From contig NZ_ANNV01000009.1 in assembly GCF_000346755.1 (NCBI RefSeq), forward strand, positions 151,660 through 215,659: DNA of 64,000 nt, in the 5' to 3' direction. Source of the stretch: Pseudomonas sp. CBZ-4 (GTDB lineage: Bacteria > Pseudomonadota > Gammaproteobacteria > Pseudomonadales > Pseudomonadaceae). This document shows positions 36,406 to 45,304 of the stretch, piece by piece. Below the pieces are notes generated by a model. That model worked only from the letters and a program-made list of their open reading frames with translations, was not told the origin of the DNA and ran no database searches. Numbering within the stretch: position 1 is the first letter of the stretch; the number at the start of each line of letters is the position of its first letter. The translations under genes and the position numbers were made by a program.

Positions 36406-37524
36406 TTAGATCGCGGCCAATCTTTGACTACGCAGCTGGACAGACTGACAATACGTCTTATCAAAAAAAGCAATTATCATCATAAAAAACACGAAGTGGT
36501 ATTTGTAAAAATACATGACATTACCGAAAGACCCCACGACAACAAACGCGAGCAAAAAAGCCCGTGCAATAGGACTTTTATTCTTCCAACAGCTGTAAAA
36601 AACCAAGGAAACAAAAAACAGTACGCCGAATATTCCTGTCTCCAACGCAGCACTCAGCAAAAAATTGTGAGCCGGATAATCGATTCCAGACAAAGCAAAA
36701 ATAACCTGGCTTTCCGTACCGATGCCGTATCCGAATGGGTTTTGAACAAATGCCTTCAATGCAGTGCTATAGAGAATTTCTCGCGTGGGATCAAATCGGG
36801 AAAAGTCCCCAAAAACCGCCGCGATCACCCCACCTATCGCCAGAAACACAAAAAACAAATATGACACGCTGAACCTTGCAAAACCCAGGAAAACCAGCGC
36901 CAGCGAAACTGCCAGCAAATCGCCTTTGGACAAGAGCATAAAAGGTGGAAGCAGCATGAAAATACACAGCACCAAATATATCGACCTACCCGTCACTTGA
37001 TACTTCAACATATTCACATAAATCGACAACAGCAACACCGTACCCACAGTATTTATATGCACACTTAAAAAAGACTCTTTACTATTAAAGAAGTCTTTAT
37101 AATGCTGCTGACTGCCCAGCAACACACTTGTAGAGTAGTCCAGCTTGAAAACCAGGTAGCTAACCATCAACAACGCAAACACCGGCCCCCAATTACCTAT
37201 CCCGTCAAGCATCGCCGTTCTTTCAATATCAGACATCATCGACATGACAATGATGATCAGCAGAATCTGGAGTAACCGAAAGAACACCTCATAATTAACG
37301 ACAAGCCCACTGATATAAACCATCATCGCGCCGTAAAACAGATAGAGCAGAACCAGGAAGGCGTAACCAAACATCGCTGGCCTGGCATGACGAGTGCACA
37401 AAAAAACCACACCGACAAAAACAAGCAAAAACTCATCTAACTTGTAGTTTACACCGCCACTTTCCAGCATCTTTATTGGAAAGACCATTAAGGCACCGAG
37501 CAAATAACACAAATACTTCATCAT
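36406..37524 (-). CDS. wzy: Putative O-antigen polymerase (Wzy)
   Basis: 372-aa membrane protein with about ten or eleven helices and a larger periplasmic stretch between them (about 215-300). The Wzy_C-like part contains NPFGYGIGTESQ and YPAHNFLLSAALETGIFG, the H-N-x-x-L pattern of O-antigen ligases and polymerases. Because it is the first gene of a Wzx-dependent cluster, polymerase is preferred over the WaaL ligase. The start is uncertain (ATG 37524 or 37521; ribosome site weak). Confidence 0.8.
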   Translation of the reverse strand: MMKYLCYLLGALMVFPIKMLESGGVNYKLDEFLLVFVGVVFLCTRHARPAMFGYAFLVLLYLFYGAMMVYISGLVVNYEVFFRLLQILLIIIVMSMMSDIERTAMLDGIGNWGPVFALLMVSYLVFKLDYSTSVLLGSQQHYKDFFNSKESFLSVHINTVGTVLLLSIYVNMLKYQVTGRSIYLVLCIFMLLPPFMLLSKGDLLAVSLALVFLGFARFSVSYLFFVFLAIGGVIAAVFGDFSRFDPTREILYSTALKAFVQNPFGYGIGTESQVIFALSGIDYPAHNFLLSAALETGIFGVLFFVSLVFYSCWKNKSPIARAFLLAFVVVGSFGNVMYFYKYHFVFFMMIIAFFDKTYCQSVQLRSQRLAAI

Positions 37525-38306
37525 TATCTGCCACAAATTCTAACTAGCGTTGGCGCTCGGAAGCTACTCGGCGTCGAGCACTTGCGCAATCTGCCAAGGC
37601 GCTTGTCGCTCCCCCTCTTCAACAGTCGGTCATTGACAGGTGTCACGCGCCCTTCATTCGACTGCGATACGGGACTGATAGCGCATTGCATGGCCTTCCA
37701 TCTATTTGCTTCCATCAAAATCTCCTGCTTGCTCATCCTGGCGTGCATTTGCTAACGAGTAATCAGGAAACAATGATCGTAGCCCCCCTCCCTACTCTGA
37801 CCTGATGAAACCTTGCAGGCCAACCCTAGACCTCTCACCCCGAACGTTCCGCCACGCCTCTAATGCGATAATATCAAAGCGATATCAAACCCATTACCAA
37901 TCTCAAAGCACGTGAGACTTGAAGAGCAGGATTGATAAAAAATTTCGGCGCGCTTTCATTCATTGGCCTCACTCAATAGGCCGACACTCGAAGCACTTCA
38001 GAGACAATGGACAGTACAAATATTACTTACAAACTTCAGATTCCGCATCATGCAAAAATCCTCTATAAATTGAAGCGAAGAATACGCTACAAAAAACAGA
38101 GCCATCCGTAGGAATTATCTGACTTCAAGATTACGCTGCAGCGCCGATTTTAGCTGACGACAGACAGGCAACCGGGAGCACCAAACCGTCTGGCATCGGA
38201 TTAACTGAATTCACGATCAATCAACGCTCGCGCTGCTGTTCGTTAAGGTGTTTCAGGCGCCGATGAGACCCGTAAAGCGCCGCATCTGCTAATCAGACAT
38301 ACCAGC
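37525..38306. other. Promoter-proximal intergenic region of the O-antigen cluster
   Basis: About 780 AT-rich bases without a recognisable full gene. A short open frame with a well-placed ribosome site lies at 37998-38051 (separate entry). A GGCGC...GCGCC stem lies just behind lapA, near 38255-38280. No JUMPstart/ops element (GGCGGTAG) was seen on the minus strand. In P. aeruginosa this is where wzz stands; here it is absent. Confidence 0.6.
37998..38051 (-). CDS. Possible 17-residue leader peptide or remnant of a lost gene
   Basis: The frame begins with two ATGs (38051, 38048) and encodes MMRNLKFVSNICTVHCL. A ribosome site, GAGG, lies eight bases before the first ATG and is preceded by the AT-rich stretch TTTATAGAGGATTTTTGC. 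The translation signal looks real, but the frame closes after 18 codons. It could be a leader peptide, or the surviving 5' end of a gene such as wzz, whose Pseudomonas homologues, as I remember them, often begin M-R-N. Confidence 0.35.
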   Translation of the reverse strand: MMRNLKFVSNICTVHCL

Positions 38307-38552
38307 TCACGAGCGCTTGGACGCTTCCACGCGACGCCGCCCTGCCAGCCTTACTAACAAACCCAAAAAAGGGCCGATCAACGCACCAACGATCAAGGCA
38401 AGCCCAACAAACACAGCCACAGGGAATTCGGCGCTTGTCCACCCCAGGAACGACAAAGCCACACCTTGCTGGTTTTCCAGCACAAACGCGATGACCGCCA
38501 AGGTGAAGACCACCAGGATCATTCCCAAGAAAATACGCCCAACTCTACCCAT
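38307..38552 (-). CDS. lapA: LapA domain (DUF1049) inner-membrane protein
   Basis: 81-aa protein with two transmembrane helices (about 7-25 and 42-65) joined by the ENQQGVALSFLGW segment and ending in a basic tail. This is the LapA/YciS layout; in E. coli LapA works with LapB in control of LPS assembly through LpxC turnover. ATG 38552 has GAGG nine bases upstream. It lies 21 bases behind ihfB, the conserved order in gammaproteobacteria, but lapB does not follow here. Confidence 0.88.
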   Translation of the reverse strand: MGRVGRIFLGMILVVFTLAVIAFVLENQQGVALSFLGWTSAEFPVAVFVGLALIVGALIGPFLGLLVRLAGRRRVEASKRS

Positions 38553-38573
38553 GGTAGCTTTCCTCAAAGATTC

Positions 38574-38870
38574 TCAGACACCCTCTTCCTCTTCTTCGTT
38601 CACCCGGTCTCGCAACTCCTTGCCCGGCTTGAAGTGAGGAACGAACTTACCGTCGAGGCTGACCGATTGTCCGGTCTTAGGATTACGCCCAACCCGGGGC
38701 GCACGATAGTGCAACGAGAAGCTCCCAAATCCACGGATCTCAATCCGATCGCCGGTAGCCAGACATTGGGACATTTGTTCAAGCATGGTCTTGATGGCCA
38801 GCTCTACATCCTTGGATGAAAGCAGCCCTTGATGGGTGACAATTCGTTCGATCAACTCCGACTTCGTCAT
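38574..38870 (-). CDS. ihfB: Integration host factor subunit beta
   Basis: 98-aa DNA-bending protein (HimD). [23 protein letters not shown] starts the helical dimer part. The beta-arm reads [16 protein letters not shown], with the Pro that intercalates into DNA. The acidic C-terminus (EEEEEGV) is typical. It pairs with IhfA (not in the window) and is a nucleoid protein and promoter architect. Its position downstream of rpsA is conserved. Confidence 0.96.
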   Translation of the reverse strand: MTKSELIERIVTHQGLLSSKDVELAIKTMLEQMSQCLATGDRIEIRGFGSFSLHYRAPRVGRNPKTGQSVSLDGKFVPHFKPGKELRDRVNEEEEEGV

Positions 38871-39002
38871 ATTTTTCCCTTCTTTTTCAAGCAGCTAGGA
38901 AAAGCGCTTCGAAGGTTTTAGCATGACTTGATGAATTTGAACAGCCCATACCCCAACTTATCGACAGGTCAGCGCAAGGCCGACAAAACACGCCTTGCAT
39001 GC

Positions 39003-39287
39003 TCAATTACAGATCACCAACATCGTCCGAGTGACCGCGCCTGCCGGGTTCCAGCCAAATAGATAGTCACCCTCATCGTCCTTTGCATCGCTGGATCTGG
39101 TGACCACCTTGTAGCCCTGCATCTTGCACTCACGAGCCGCGCGACTCTCACACCTGTCCCAACCAGAGCCCAGGCCAGAGCAATCGATCTCTATGCCGCT
39201 TACACCGTGCCGAGCATGGGTCTTGGCACTGGTGGCAGAGCAGCCTGCAAGCATTGCCACTGCGAACACTACGATAAACCTGTTCAT
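39003..39287 (-). CDS. Small hypothetical lipoprotein between rpsA and ihfB
   Basis: 94-aa protein with signal sequence MNRFIVVFAVAMLAGC and lipidation at Cys16. The mature part has several cysteines (IDCSGLGSGWDRCESRAARECKMQGY) that could form disulfides, and ends in GAVTRTMLVICN. An AAGGG ribosome site lies close upstream of ATG 39287. Function unknown. It breaks the usual rpsA-ihfB adjacency and has a terminator ahead of it, so it is likely transcribed separately from rpsA. Confidence 0.78.
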   Translation of the reverse strand: MNRFIVVFAVAMLAGCSATSAKTHARHGVSGIEIDCSGLGSGWDRCESRAARECKMQGYKVVTRSSDAKDDEGDYLFGWNPAGAVTRTMLVICN

Positions 39288-39402
39288 TCCGACCCTTACT
39301 GAATAAACAACACGAAAGCAGCTTTTCAAACGACTATAGTCAGTTCTGACAGCCGCTCATACCGCTTGGTTCTTGGTTGTTGATTCAACGAATTTCAGGC
39401 AC

Positions 39403-39431
39403 AAAAAAGGGCGACCAAAGTCGCCCTTTTT
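39403..39431. terminator. Rho-independent terminator behind rpsA
   Basis: GGGCGAC (39409-39415), loop CAAA, GTCGCCC (39420-39426), flanked by A6 on the left and T5 on the right, so it works in both directions. It lies 18 bases after the rpsA stop codon and closes the cmk-rpsA transcript. Confidence 0.93.
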
Positions 39432-39448
39432 CTACAGCGTTACAGAAC

Positions 39449-41137
39449 TTAGTTCTGCTTAGCCATTGCTTCGCGCAGCAGGGAGGCCATAGTGGTCTCG
39501 CCAGTTGCGGCAGCTTCTGGAGCCGATTTCAGGCTCTGCATAGCTTCTTTCTCTTCCACTTCGTCTTTCGACTTGATGGAGAGTTGGATCACGCGGCTCT
39601 TGCGATCAACGCTGATGATCTTGGCTTCTACTTCCTGGCCTTCTTTCAGAACGTTGCGCGCGTCTTCAACGCGGTCACGGCTGATTTCGGAGGCTTTCAG
39701 AGTCGCTTCGATATCGTCGGCCAGAGTGATGATGGCGCCTTTAGCGTCAACTTCTTTCACGATGCCCTTAACGATTGCGCCTTTGTCGTTGTCCTGAACG
39801 TATTCAGAGAACGGGTCGCTTTCCAGCTGCTTGATACCCAGGGAGATGCGCTCGCGCTCTGGGTCAACCGACAGGATAACGGTGTCCAGCTCGTCGCCCT
39901 TCTTGAAACGACGAACAGCTTCTTCGCCAACTTCGTTCCAGGAGATGTCGGACAGGTGAACCAGGCCGTCGATGCCGCCGTCCAGACCAATGAAGATACC
40001 GAAATCGGTGATCGACTTGATGGTGCCGGAGATTTTATCGCCCTTGTTGAACTGGCCAGAGAAATCTTCCCATGGGTTAGATTTGCACTGCTTGATGCCC
40101 AGGGAGATACGACGACGCTCTTCGTCGATGTCCAGAACCATAACTTCCACTTCGTCGCCGACTTGTACGACTTTCGAAGGGTGGATGTTTTTGTTGGTCC
40201 AGTCCATTTCGGAAACGTGTACCAGGCCTTCCACGCCTTCTTCCAGCTCAGCGAAGCAGCCGTAGTCGGTCAGGTTGGTAACACGCGCGGTTACGCGAGT
40301 GCTTTCTGGGTAACGGGCTTTGATAGCAACCCATGGATCTTCACCCAGTTGCTTCAGGCCCAGGGAAACACGGTTGCGCTCGCGATCGTATTTCAGAACC
40401 TTGACATCGATCTCGTCGCCAACGTTGACGATTTCAGATGGATGCTTGATACGCTTCCAAGCCATGTCGGTAATGTGCAGCAGACCATCGACGCCACCCA
40501 GATCGACGAATGCGCCGTAATCGGTGAGGTTCTTGACGATACCTTTGACTTGTTGGCCTTCCTGCAGGGATTCCAGCAGAGCTTCACGCTCGGCGGAGTT
40601 CTCTGCTTCCAGGACGCTGCGACGGGAAACGACAACGTTGTTGCGCTTCTGGTCGAGCTTGATGACCTTGAATTCGAGTTCCTTGCCTTCCAGGTGCGTG
40701 GTGTCGCGCACTGGACGAACGTCGACCAAAGAACCTGGCAGGAACGCACGGATGCCGTTAACGTCGACAGTGAAGCCGCCTTTAACCTTACCGTTGATAA
40801 CGCCCTTGACCACTTCTTCAGCTGCGAAGGCTGCTTCGAGAACAATCCAGCATTCAGCGCGCTTGGCTTTTTCACGGGACAGCTTGGTTTCACCGAAACC
40901 GTCTTCAACCGAGTCCAGAGCAACGTGAACTTCGTCACCGACATTGATAGTCAGGTCACCAGCATCGTTGTAGAACTGTTCCAGCGGGATCAGAGCTTCA
41001 GACTTCAGACCAGCGTGAACGGTTACCCAGCGAGCTTGGTAATCGATATCAACGATAACACCGGTGATGATGGAGCCTGCCTGAAGGTTCAGGGTTTTTA
41101 GGCTTTCTTCAAAGAGTTCCGCAAAGCTTTCGCTCAT
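39449..41137 (-). CDS. rpsA: 30S ribosomal protein S1
   Basis: 562-aa protein with six S1 (OB-fold) repeats. The first two bind the ribosome and the others bind mRNA; repeats end in recurrent motifs such as [12 protein letters not shown] and [13 protein letters not shown]1 is needed to start translation on most mRNAs. ATG 41137 ([13 protein letters not shown]) is the family start; the frame runs 15 codons further 5'. A short hairpin lies in its leader. Codon usage is highly biased, as in strongly expressed genes. Confidence 0.97.
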   Translation of the reverse strand: MSESFAELFEESLKTLNLQAGSIITGVIVDIDYQARWVTVHAGLKSEALIPLEQFYNDAGDLTINVGDEVHVALDSVEDGFGETKLSREKAKRAECWIVLEAAFAAEEVVKGVINGKVKGGFTVDVNGIRAFLPGSLVDVRPVRDTTHLEGKELEFKVIKLDQKRNNVVVSRRSVLEAENSAEREALLESLQEGQQVKGIVKNLTDYGAFVDLGGVDGLLHITDMAWKRIKHPSEIVNVGDEIDVKVLKYDRERNRVSLGLKQLGEDPWVAIKARYPESTRVTARVTNLTDYGCFAELEEGVEGLVHVSEMDWTNKNIHPSKVVQVGDEVEVMVLDIDEERRRISLGIKQCKSNPWEDFSGQFNKGDKISGTIKSITDFGIFIGLDGGIDGLVHLSDISWNEVGEEAVRRFKKGDELDTVILSVDPERERISLGIKQLESDPFSEYVQDNDKGAIVKGIVKEVDAKGAIITLADDIEATLKASEISRDRVEDARNVLKEGQEVEAKIISVDRKSRVIQLSIKSKDEVEEKEAMQSLKSAPEAAATGETTMASLLREAMAKQN

Positions 41138-41176
41138 TTTAATTCCTGTTGATAAGGGCGAAGAATACGCCCATCT

Positions 41177-41196
41177 CCACACCCCAGACGGTGTGG
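41177..41196 (-). promoter_or_regulatory. Leader hairpin in front of rpsA
   Basis: CCACACC (41177-41183) and GGTGTGG (41190-41196) form a 7-bp perfect stem with a six-base loop, ending 39 bases upstream of the rpsA start codon. E. coli rpsA is autoregulated through leader hairpins, so a similar role is plausible here; this is inference from position only. Confidence 0.45.
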
Positions 41197-41220
41197 GTCA
41201 GTTTCAGTTAAAAGAAGCCA

Positions 41221-41248
41221 CCGCAGGACTATGACTGGTCCCCTGCGG
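41221..41248 (-). terminator. Hairpin between cmk and rpsA
   Basis: CCGCAGG (41221-41227) pairs with CCTGCGG (41242-41248). On the minus strand it follows the cmk stop by ten bases and is followed by TGGCTTCTTTTAAC, a weak T-rich tail. It may partly terminate the upstream aromatic operon before the rpsA promoter. Confidence 0.5.
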
Positions 41249-41257
41249 CCTTCTTGA

Positions 41258-41947
41258 TCACCCGGCGATATCGCGAATGGCGATTTCGCTCAAGATGCGT
41301 TCCAGCACCTGCTCGATGGACAACTCCGTGGAATCCAGCTGTATCGCATCAGCCGCCGGCTTGAGCGGGGCTACTGCGCGCTGGGTATCACGCTCATCAC
41401 GTGCACGGATCTCATCTAGCAGACTCGACAGACTAACACCATCGACTTTGCCCTTCAACTGCAAGTAGCGGCGGCGAGCCCGCTCCTCGGCGCTGGCCGT
41501 CAGAAAAACCTTCAGCGGCGCCTCGGGAAACACCACGGTTCCCATATCGCGCCCGTCAGCCACCAGGCCCGGGGGCTCTTGAAAAGCCCGCTGGCGCAGC
41601 AGCAATGCGTCACGCACGGCCGGTAGTGCGGCTATCTGGGAAGCCCAGGAACCGACTTGCTCATTACGCAGGTCATCGGTCACATCATCCCCTTCCAGGA
41701 TGATGCGTTGCGGATGACCTTCCGTCGCCCCGACGAACTGCACATCAAGATGCGCCGCCAACAGCTTCAAGGATTCTTCGTTGGTCAGGTCGACGCCATG
41801 GTTGCGCGCAGCAAAGGCCAGCAGGCGGTACAGCGCGCCGGAATCCAGCAGACACCAACCCAGGCGCTTGGCCAGAATGCCGGCGATCGTGCCTTTGCCC
41901 GAGCCGCTTGGCCCGTCGATGGTAATCACCGGTGCTTTAATATTCAC
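41258..41947 (-). CDS. cmk: Cytidylate kinase
   Basis: 229-aa NMP kinase that phosphorylates CMP and dCMP. P-loop GPSGSGKGT is at 11-19, and [22 protein letters not shown] and [10 protein letters not shown] form the CMP site and lid. The start is a GTG at 41947 (N-terminus [12 protein letters not shown]), supported by AAGAGG seven bases upstream. It overlaps the aroA stop by four bases (GTGA), so translation is coupled. Confidence 0.95.
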   Translation of the reverse strand: MNIKAPVITIDGPSGSGKGTIAGILAKRLGWCLLDSGALYRLLAFAARNHGVDLTNEESLKLLAAHLDVQFVGATEGHPQRIILEGDDVTDDLRNEQVGSWASQIAALPAVRDALLLRQRAFQEPPGLVADGRDMGTVVFPEAPLKVFLTASAEERARRRYLQLKGKVDGVSLSSLLDEIRARDERDTQRAVAPLKPAADAIQLDSTELSIEQVLERILSEIAIRDIAG

Positions 41948-44190
41948 AATTGAGCCTCTTGGGCTACACGGATGCCGACTTGGGCACACAGTGTAAGAAA
42001 GTTCGGAAAAGATGTAGAAACATTGGAGCAGTCACGGATACGAATCGGCGCTGTCGCCCGCAGGGAAGCAACACTGAATGCCATGGCAATCCGATGATCA
42101 CCGTGAGCATGGACTTCACCACCCCCCATCGGACCACCGTCGATAATAATCCCATCAGGGGTCGGTTCGCACTTGACCCCCAGCGCCAGCAGACCATCGG
42201 CCATGACCTGAATGCGGTCAGACTCTTTGACGCGCAGCTCTTCGGCACCGCGCAAAACGGTTCGCCCTGCCGCGCAAGCCGCCGCAACAAACAGCACCGG
42301 GAACTCATCGATCGCCAATGGCACCAGCGCTTCGGGAATCTCGATACCCCTCAGCGCTGCCGCGCGCACACGCAGATCAGCGACAGGTTCCCCGCCCACT
42401 TCACGCGGGTTTTCCAAGGTGATATCCGCCCCCATCAGGCGCAGGATGTCGATCACCCCGGTACGCGTCGGATTGATGCCAACATGCTCCAGCAACACGT
42501 CGGAACCTTCGGCAATCGAAGCAGCCACCAGGAAAAACGCCGAAGAGGAAATATCCCCCGGCACCTCAATGCGGGTTGCTGTCAGTGCATGCCCGGACTC
42601 GACCGAGGCAGTCGCCCCGGCAACCGTTACCGGGTAACCAAAGCCGCGCAACATCCGCTCGGTATGGTCACGGGTCGGCGCCGGCTCGGTGACCGAAGTC
42701 TTGCCGGCGGCGTACAGCCCGGCCAACAACAGGCAGGACTTGACCTGCGCGCTGGCCATCGGCAACGCATACGTCAGCCCTTTCAGCGCCTGGCCGCCAC
42801 GAATAGTCAGCGGCGGCCGCCCTTCAGGGCCGGTCTCGATCACCGCCCCCATTTCCCGCAGCGGCTTGGCCACGCGACTCATGGGACGCTTGGACAGAGA
42901 GGCGTCGCCCGTCAGCACACTGTCGAAGCTTTGCGCCGCCAGCAGCCCGGACAACAGCCGCATGGACGTCCCGGAGTTCCCCAGGTAAATCGGCCCCGGC
43001 GGCGCTTTCAGGCCATGCAATCCCACCCCGTGGATGGTCACGCGCCCATGGTGCGGCCCTTCAATTACCACGCCCATGTCGCGAAACGCCTGCAAGGTCG
43101 CCAAGGCATCTTCGCCCTCGAGGAAACCTTCGACTTCCGTCACACCCTCGGCCAACGACCCCAGCATGATCGAGCGATGGGAGATCGACTTGTCGCCCGG
43201 CACACGAATACGCCCGCTCAAACAGCCGCCCGGGCTAGCCAGGAACGTCAGTTCATCGGCATCCGACGCGGTTTCCATGTAGGCCCGGCGCGCCAGGATC
43301 TTGCTGAAATGCTCCCGCGCTACCCGCGCCCGGGTGAACACGCCCAGCAACTGATGCCCATCACCTGCATCGACCGCATCGCGCAAGGCGTCAAGGTCAC
43401 TGCGGAACGTATCCAGGGTACGCAACACCGCTTCGCGGTTGGCGAGGAAAATGTCGTGCCACATCACCGGATCACTGCCGGCAATCCGCGTGAAATCACG
43501 GAAGCCGCCGGCGGCGTAACGGAAAATCTCGAGGTTCTCGTTGCGCTTGGCCAGGGAGTCCACCAAGCCAAATGCCAACAGATGGGGCAAATGGCTGGTC
43601 GCCGCCAGCACTTCGTCGTGGCGCTCGACCTGCATATGCTCGACGTCCGCCCCCAGCTCGCGCCACAGACGATCCACTACCGCCAGCGCCGCCGGATCGG
43701 TTTGCGCCAGCGGCGTGAGGATCACCTTGTGCCGGCGGAACAGCTGCGCATTGGACGCCTCCACCCCGCTCTGCTCGGAGCCGGCAATCGGATGGCCGGG
43801 TACAAAGCGCGCCGGCATGCCGCCAAAGGCCAGTTGCGCCGCGCGCACCACATTGCCCTTGGCACTGCCGACGTCCGTCAGGATCGCCTGGCCCAGGTCC
43901 ATGCCGGCCAACAGCGCCAGCAATTTCTCCATGGCCAGGATCGGCACCGCCAGCTGGATCACATCCGCGCCCTGGCAGGCAAGCGCCAGGTCTGCCTCAC
44001 AGCGATCGACTACCCCGAGCTCAACCGCCAACTTGCGCGACTGCGGGTCCAGGTCCACACCGACCACTTCGCCACACAACCCGCTTTCACGCAGGCCTTT
44101 GGCGAAGGAGCCGCCGATCAACCCCAGACCGACCACCACCAGGCGACCGATCACAGGCACAGCAGGTTGCATTGCAGTGACATCAACCAC
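41944..44190 (-). CDS. tyrA-aroA: Fused prephenate/cyclohexadienyl dehydrogenase (TyrA) and EPSP synthase (AroA)
   Basis: 748-aa bifunctional protein. Residues about 16-305 form the NAD-dependent dehydrogenase ([34 protein letters not shown]). Residues about 315-748 are 5-enolpyruvylshikimate-3-phosphate synthase ([44 protein letters not shown]). It joins the tyrosine branch to the shikimate trunk, a fusion conserved in Pseudomonas. GTG 44190 is preferred because AAGG lies nine bases upstream; ATG 44172 is the alternative and lacks a site. It overlaps the hisC stop by eight bases. Confidence 0.95.
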   Translation of the reverse strand: MVDVTAMQPAVPVIGRLVVVGLGLIGGSFAKGLRESGLCGEVVGVDLDPQSRKLAVELGVVDRCEADLALACQGADVIQLAVPILAMEKLLALLAGMDLGQAILTDVGSAKGNVVRAAQLAFGGMPARFVPGHPIAGSEQSGVEASNAQLFRRHKVILTPLAQTDPAALAVVDRLWRELGADVEHMQVERHDEVLAATSHLPHLLAFGLVDSLAKRNENLEIFRYAAGGFRDFTRIAGSDPVMWHDIFLANREAVLRTLDTFRSDLDALRDAVDAGDGHQLLGVFTRARVAREHFSKILARRAYMETASDADELTFLASPGGCLSGRIRVPGDKSISHRSIMLGSLAEGVTEVEGFLEGEDALATLQAFRDMGVVIEGPHHGRVTIHGVGLHGLKAPPGPIYLGNSGTSMRLLSGLLAAQSFDSVLTGDASLSKRPMSRVAKPLREMGAVIETGPEGRPPLTIRGGQALKGLTYALPMASAQVKSCLLLAGLYAAGKTSVTEPAPTRDHTERMLRGFGYPVTVAGATASVESGHALTATRIEVPGDISSSAFFLVAASIAEGSDVLLEHVGINPTRTGVIDILRLMGADITLENPREVGGEPVADLRVRAAALRGIEIPEALVPLAIDEFPVLFVAAACAAGRTVLRGAEELRVKESDRIQVMADGLLALGVKCEPTPDGIIIDGGPMGGGEVHAHGDHRIAMAFSVASLRATAPIRIRDCSNVSTSFPNFLTLCAQVGIRVAQEAQL

Positions 44191-45295
44191 GAGCCAGAAC
44201 CTTGGCCAGCGCCTCGAGGAAGCGGGCGTTCTCGGCCGGCAAACCAATGGTGATACGCAGGTGGTTCGGCATGCCGTAGTTGGCCACCGGACGCACGATC
44301 ACCCCTTCAGCCAGCAGGCCCTGGAACACCGGGGCAGCCACCTGGCCAAGATCGACGCAGATGAAGTTGCCCTTGGACGGAATCCAGCCCAGGCCCAACT
44401 CACGGAAACCTGCCTGCAGTTGCAACATGCCGCTTTCGTTGATACGGCGTCCTTCTTCCAGGTACTCGGCATCCTTCACCGCCGCACAGGCCGCCGCCAG
44501 GGCGAGGCTGTTGACGTTGAACGGCTGGCGTACGCGGTTCAGCACATCCGCAACCACTGCCGTGGACAAACCGTAGCCAACCCGCAACGACGCCAAGCCA
44601 TAAGCCTTGGAGAACGTGCGCGATACCAGCAGGTTCGGGTAGGCCGCCAGGAAGTCCAAACCATCCGGCAGGTCGCTGCCTTCGGCGTACTCGATGTAGG
44701 CTTCGTCCAAAACCACCAGCACGTGCTCGGGCACATCCTGTAGGAAATCGTTCAACGCCTGCGCATCGAACCAGGTCCCGGTCGGGTTGTTCGGGTTGGC
44801 GATAAACACCACGCGGGTCTGCGCATCGATGGCCGCCAGCATGGCCGGCAGATCGTGGCCCCAGTCCTTCGCCGGAATCACCCGCGCATCGGCACCCACC
44901 GCCTGGGTGACGATCGGGTAGACGGCAAATGCGTGTTCGCTGAACACCGCGTTGAGGCCCGGCGCCAGGTAAGCACGCCCGACCAGCTCGAGAATGTCGT
45001 TGGAACCGTTGCCCAACGTCACCTGATTCAGCTCGACCCGGCACTTTTCAGCCAGCAGCGACTTCAGGGCAAAGCCGTTGCCATCGGGATAACGCGTCAG
45101 CTCGGCCAGCTCTTCACGAATCGCCGCCAACACCTTGGGACTTGGGCCCAACGGGTTCTCGTTACTGGCCAGCTTGACGATCTTCGCCGGGTCCAGGTTC
45201 AACTCGCGCGCCAACTCGTCCACAGGCTTGCCCGGAACGTAAGGCGACAGTTGTTGCACGCCCGGCTGTGCCAGGGCGAGGAAGTTGCCACTCAT
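44183..45295 (-). CDS. hisC: Histidinol-phosphate aminotransferase (aromatic-type HisC2)
   Basis: 370-aa PLP-dependent class I/II aminotransferase. The PLP lysine lies in SRTFSKAYGLASLRVGYG; ANPNNPTGTW and VVLDEAYIEYAEG form the cofactor site. In this aromatic operon the HisC paralogue (hisHb) is known in Pseudomonas to serve aromatic amino acid transamination as well as histidine synthesis; a second hisC in the his operon is expected elsewhere. It lies 9 bases downstream of pheA. Confidence 0.93.
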   Translation of the reverse strand: MSGNFLALAQPGVQQLSPYVPGKPVDELARELNLDPAKIVKLASNENPLGPSPKVLAAIREELAELTRYPDGNGFALKSLLAEKCRVELNQVTLGNGSNDILELVGRAYLAPGLNAVFSEHAFAVYPIVTQAVGADARVIPAKDWGHDLPAMLAAIDAQTRVVFIANPNNPTGTWFDAQALNDFLQDVPEHVLVVLDEAYIEYAEGSDLPDGLDFLAAYPNLLVSRTFSKAYGLASLRVGYGLSTAVVADVLNRVRQPFNVNSLALAAACAAVKDAEYLEEGRRINESGMLQLQAGFRELGLGWIPSKGNFICVDLGQVAAPVFQGLLAEGVIVRPVANYGMPNHLRITIGLPAENARFLEALAKVLARG

Positions 45296-45304
45296 GTTAA
45301 CGCC

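Noticed and set aside
37524..37748. 74-codon minus-strand frame just upstream of wzy
   Set aside because: It reads into the wzy start, has Arg/Ser-rich composition and no similarity I recognise; too weak to call.
37525..38306. JUMPstart/ops element expected upstream of O-antigen genes
   Set aside because: No GGCGGTAG core was found on the coding strand in this interval.
39377..41101. A 574-codon plus-strand frame opposite rpsA
   Set aside because: Phe/Val/Asp-rich mirror of the S1 repeats; it would also begin inside the terminator region.
41950..44253. A 767-codon plus-strand frame opposite tyrA-aroA
   Set aside because: Arg/Gln/His-rich shadow of the minus-strand fusion gene with no motif or ribosome site.
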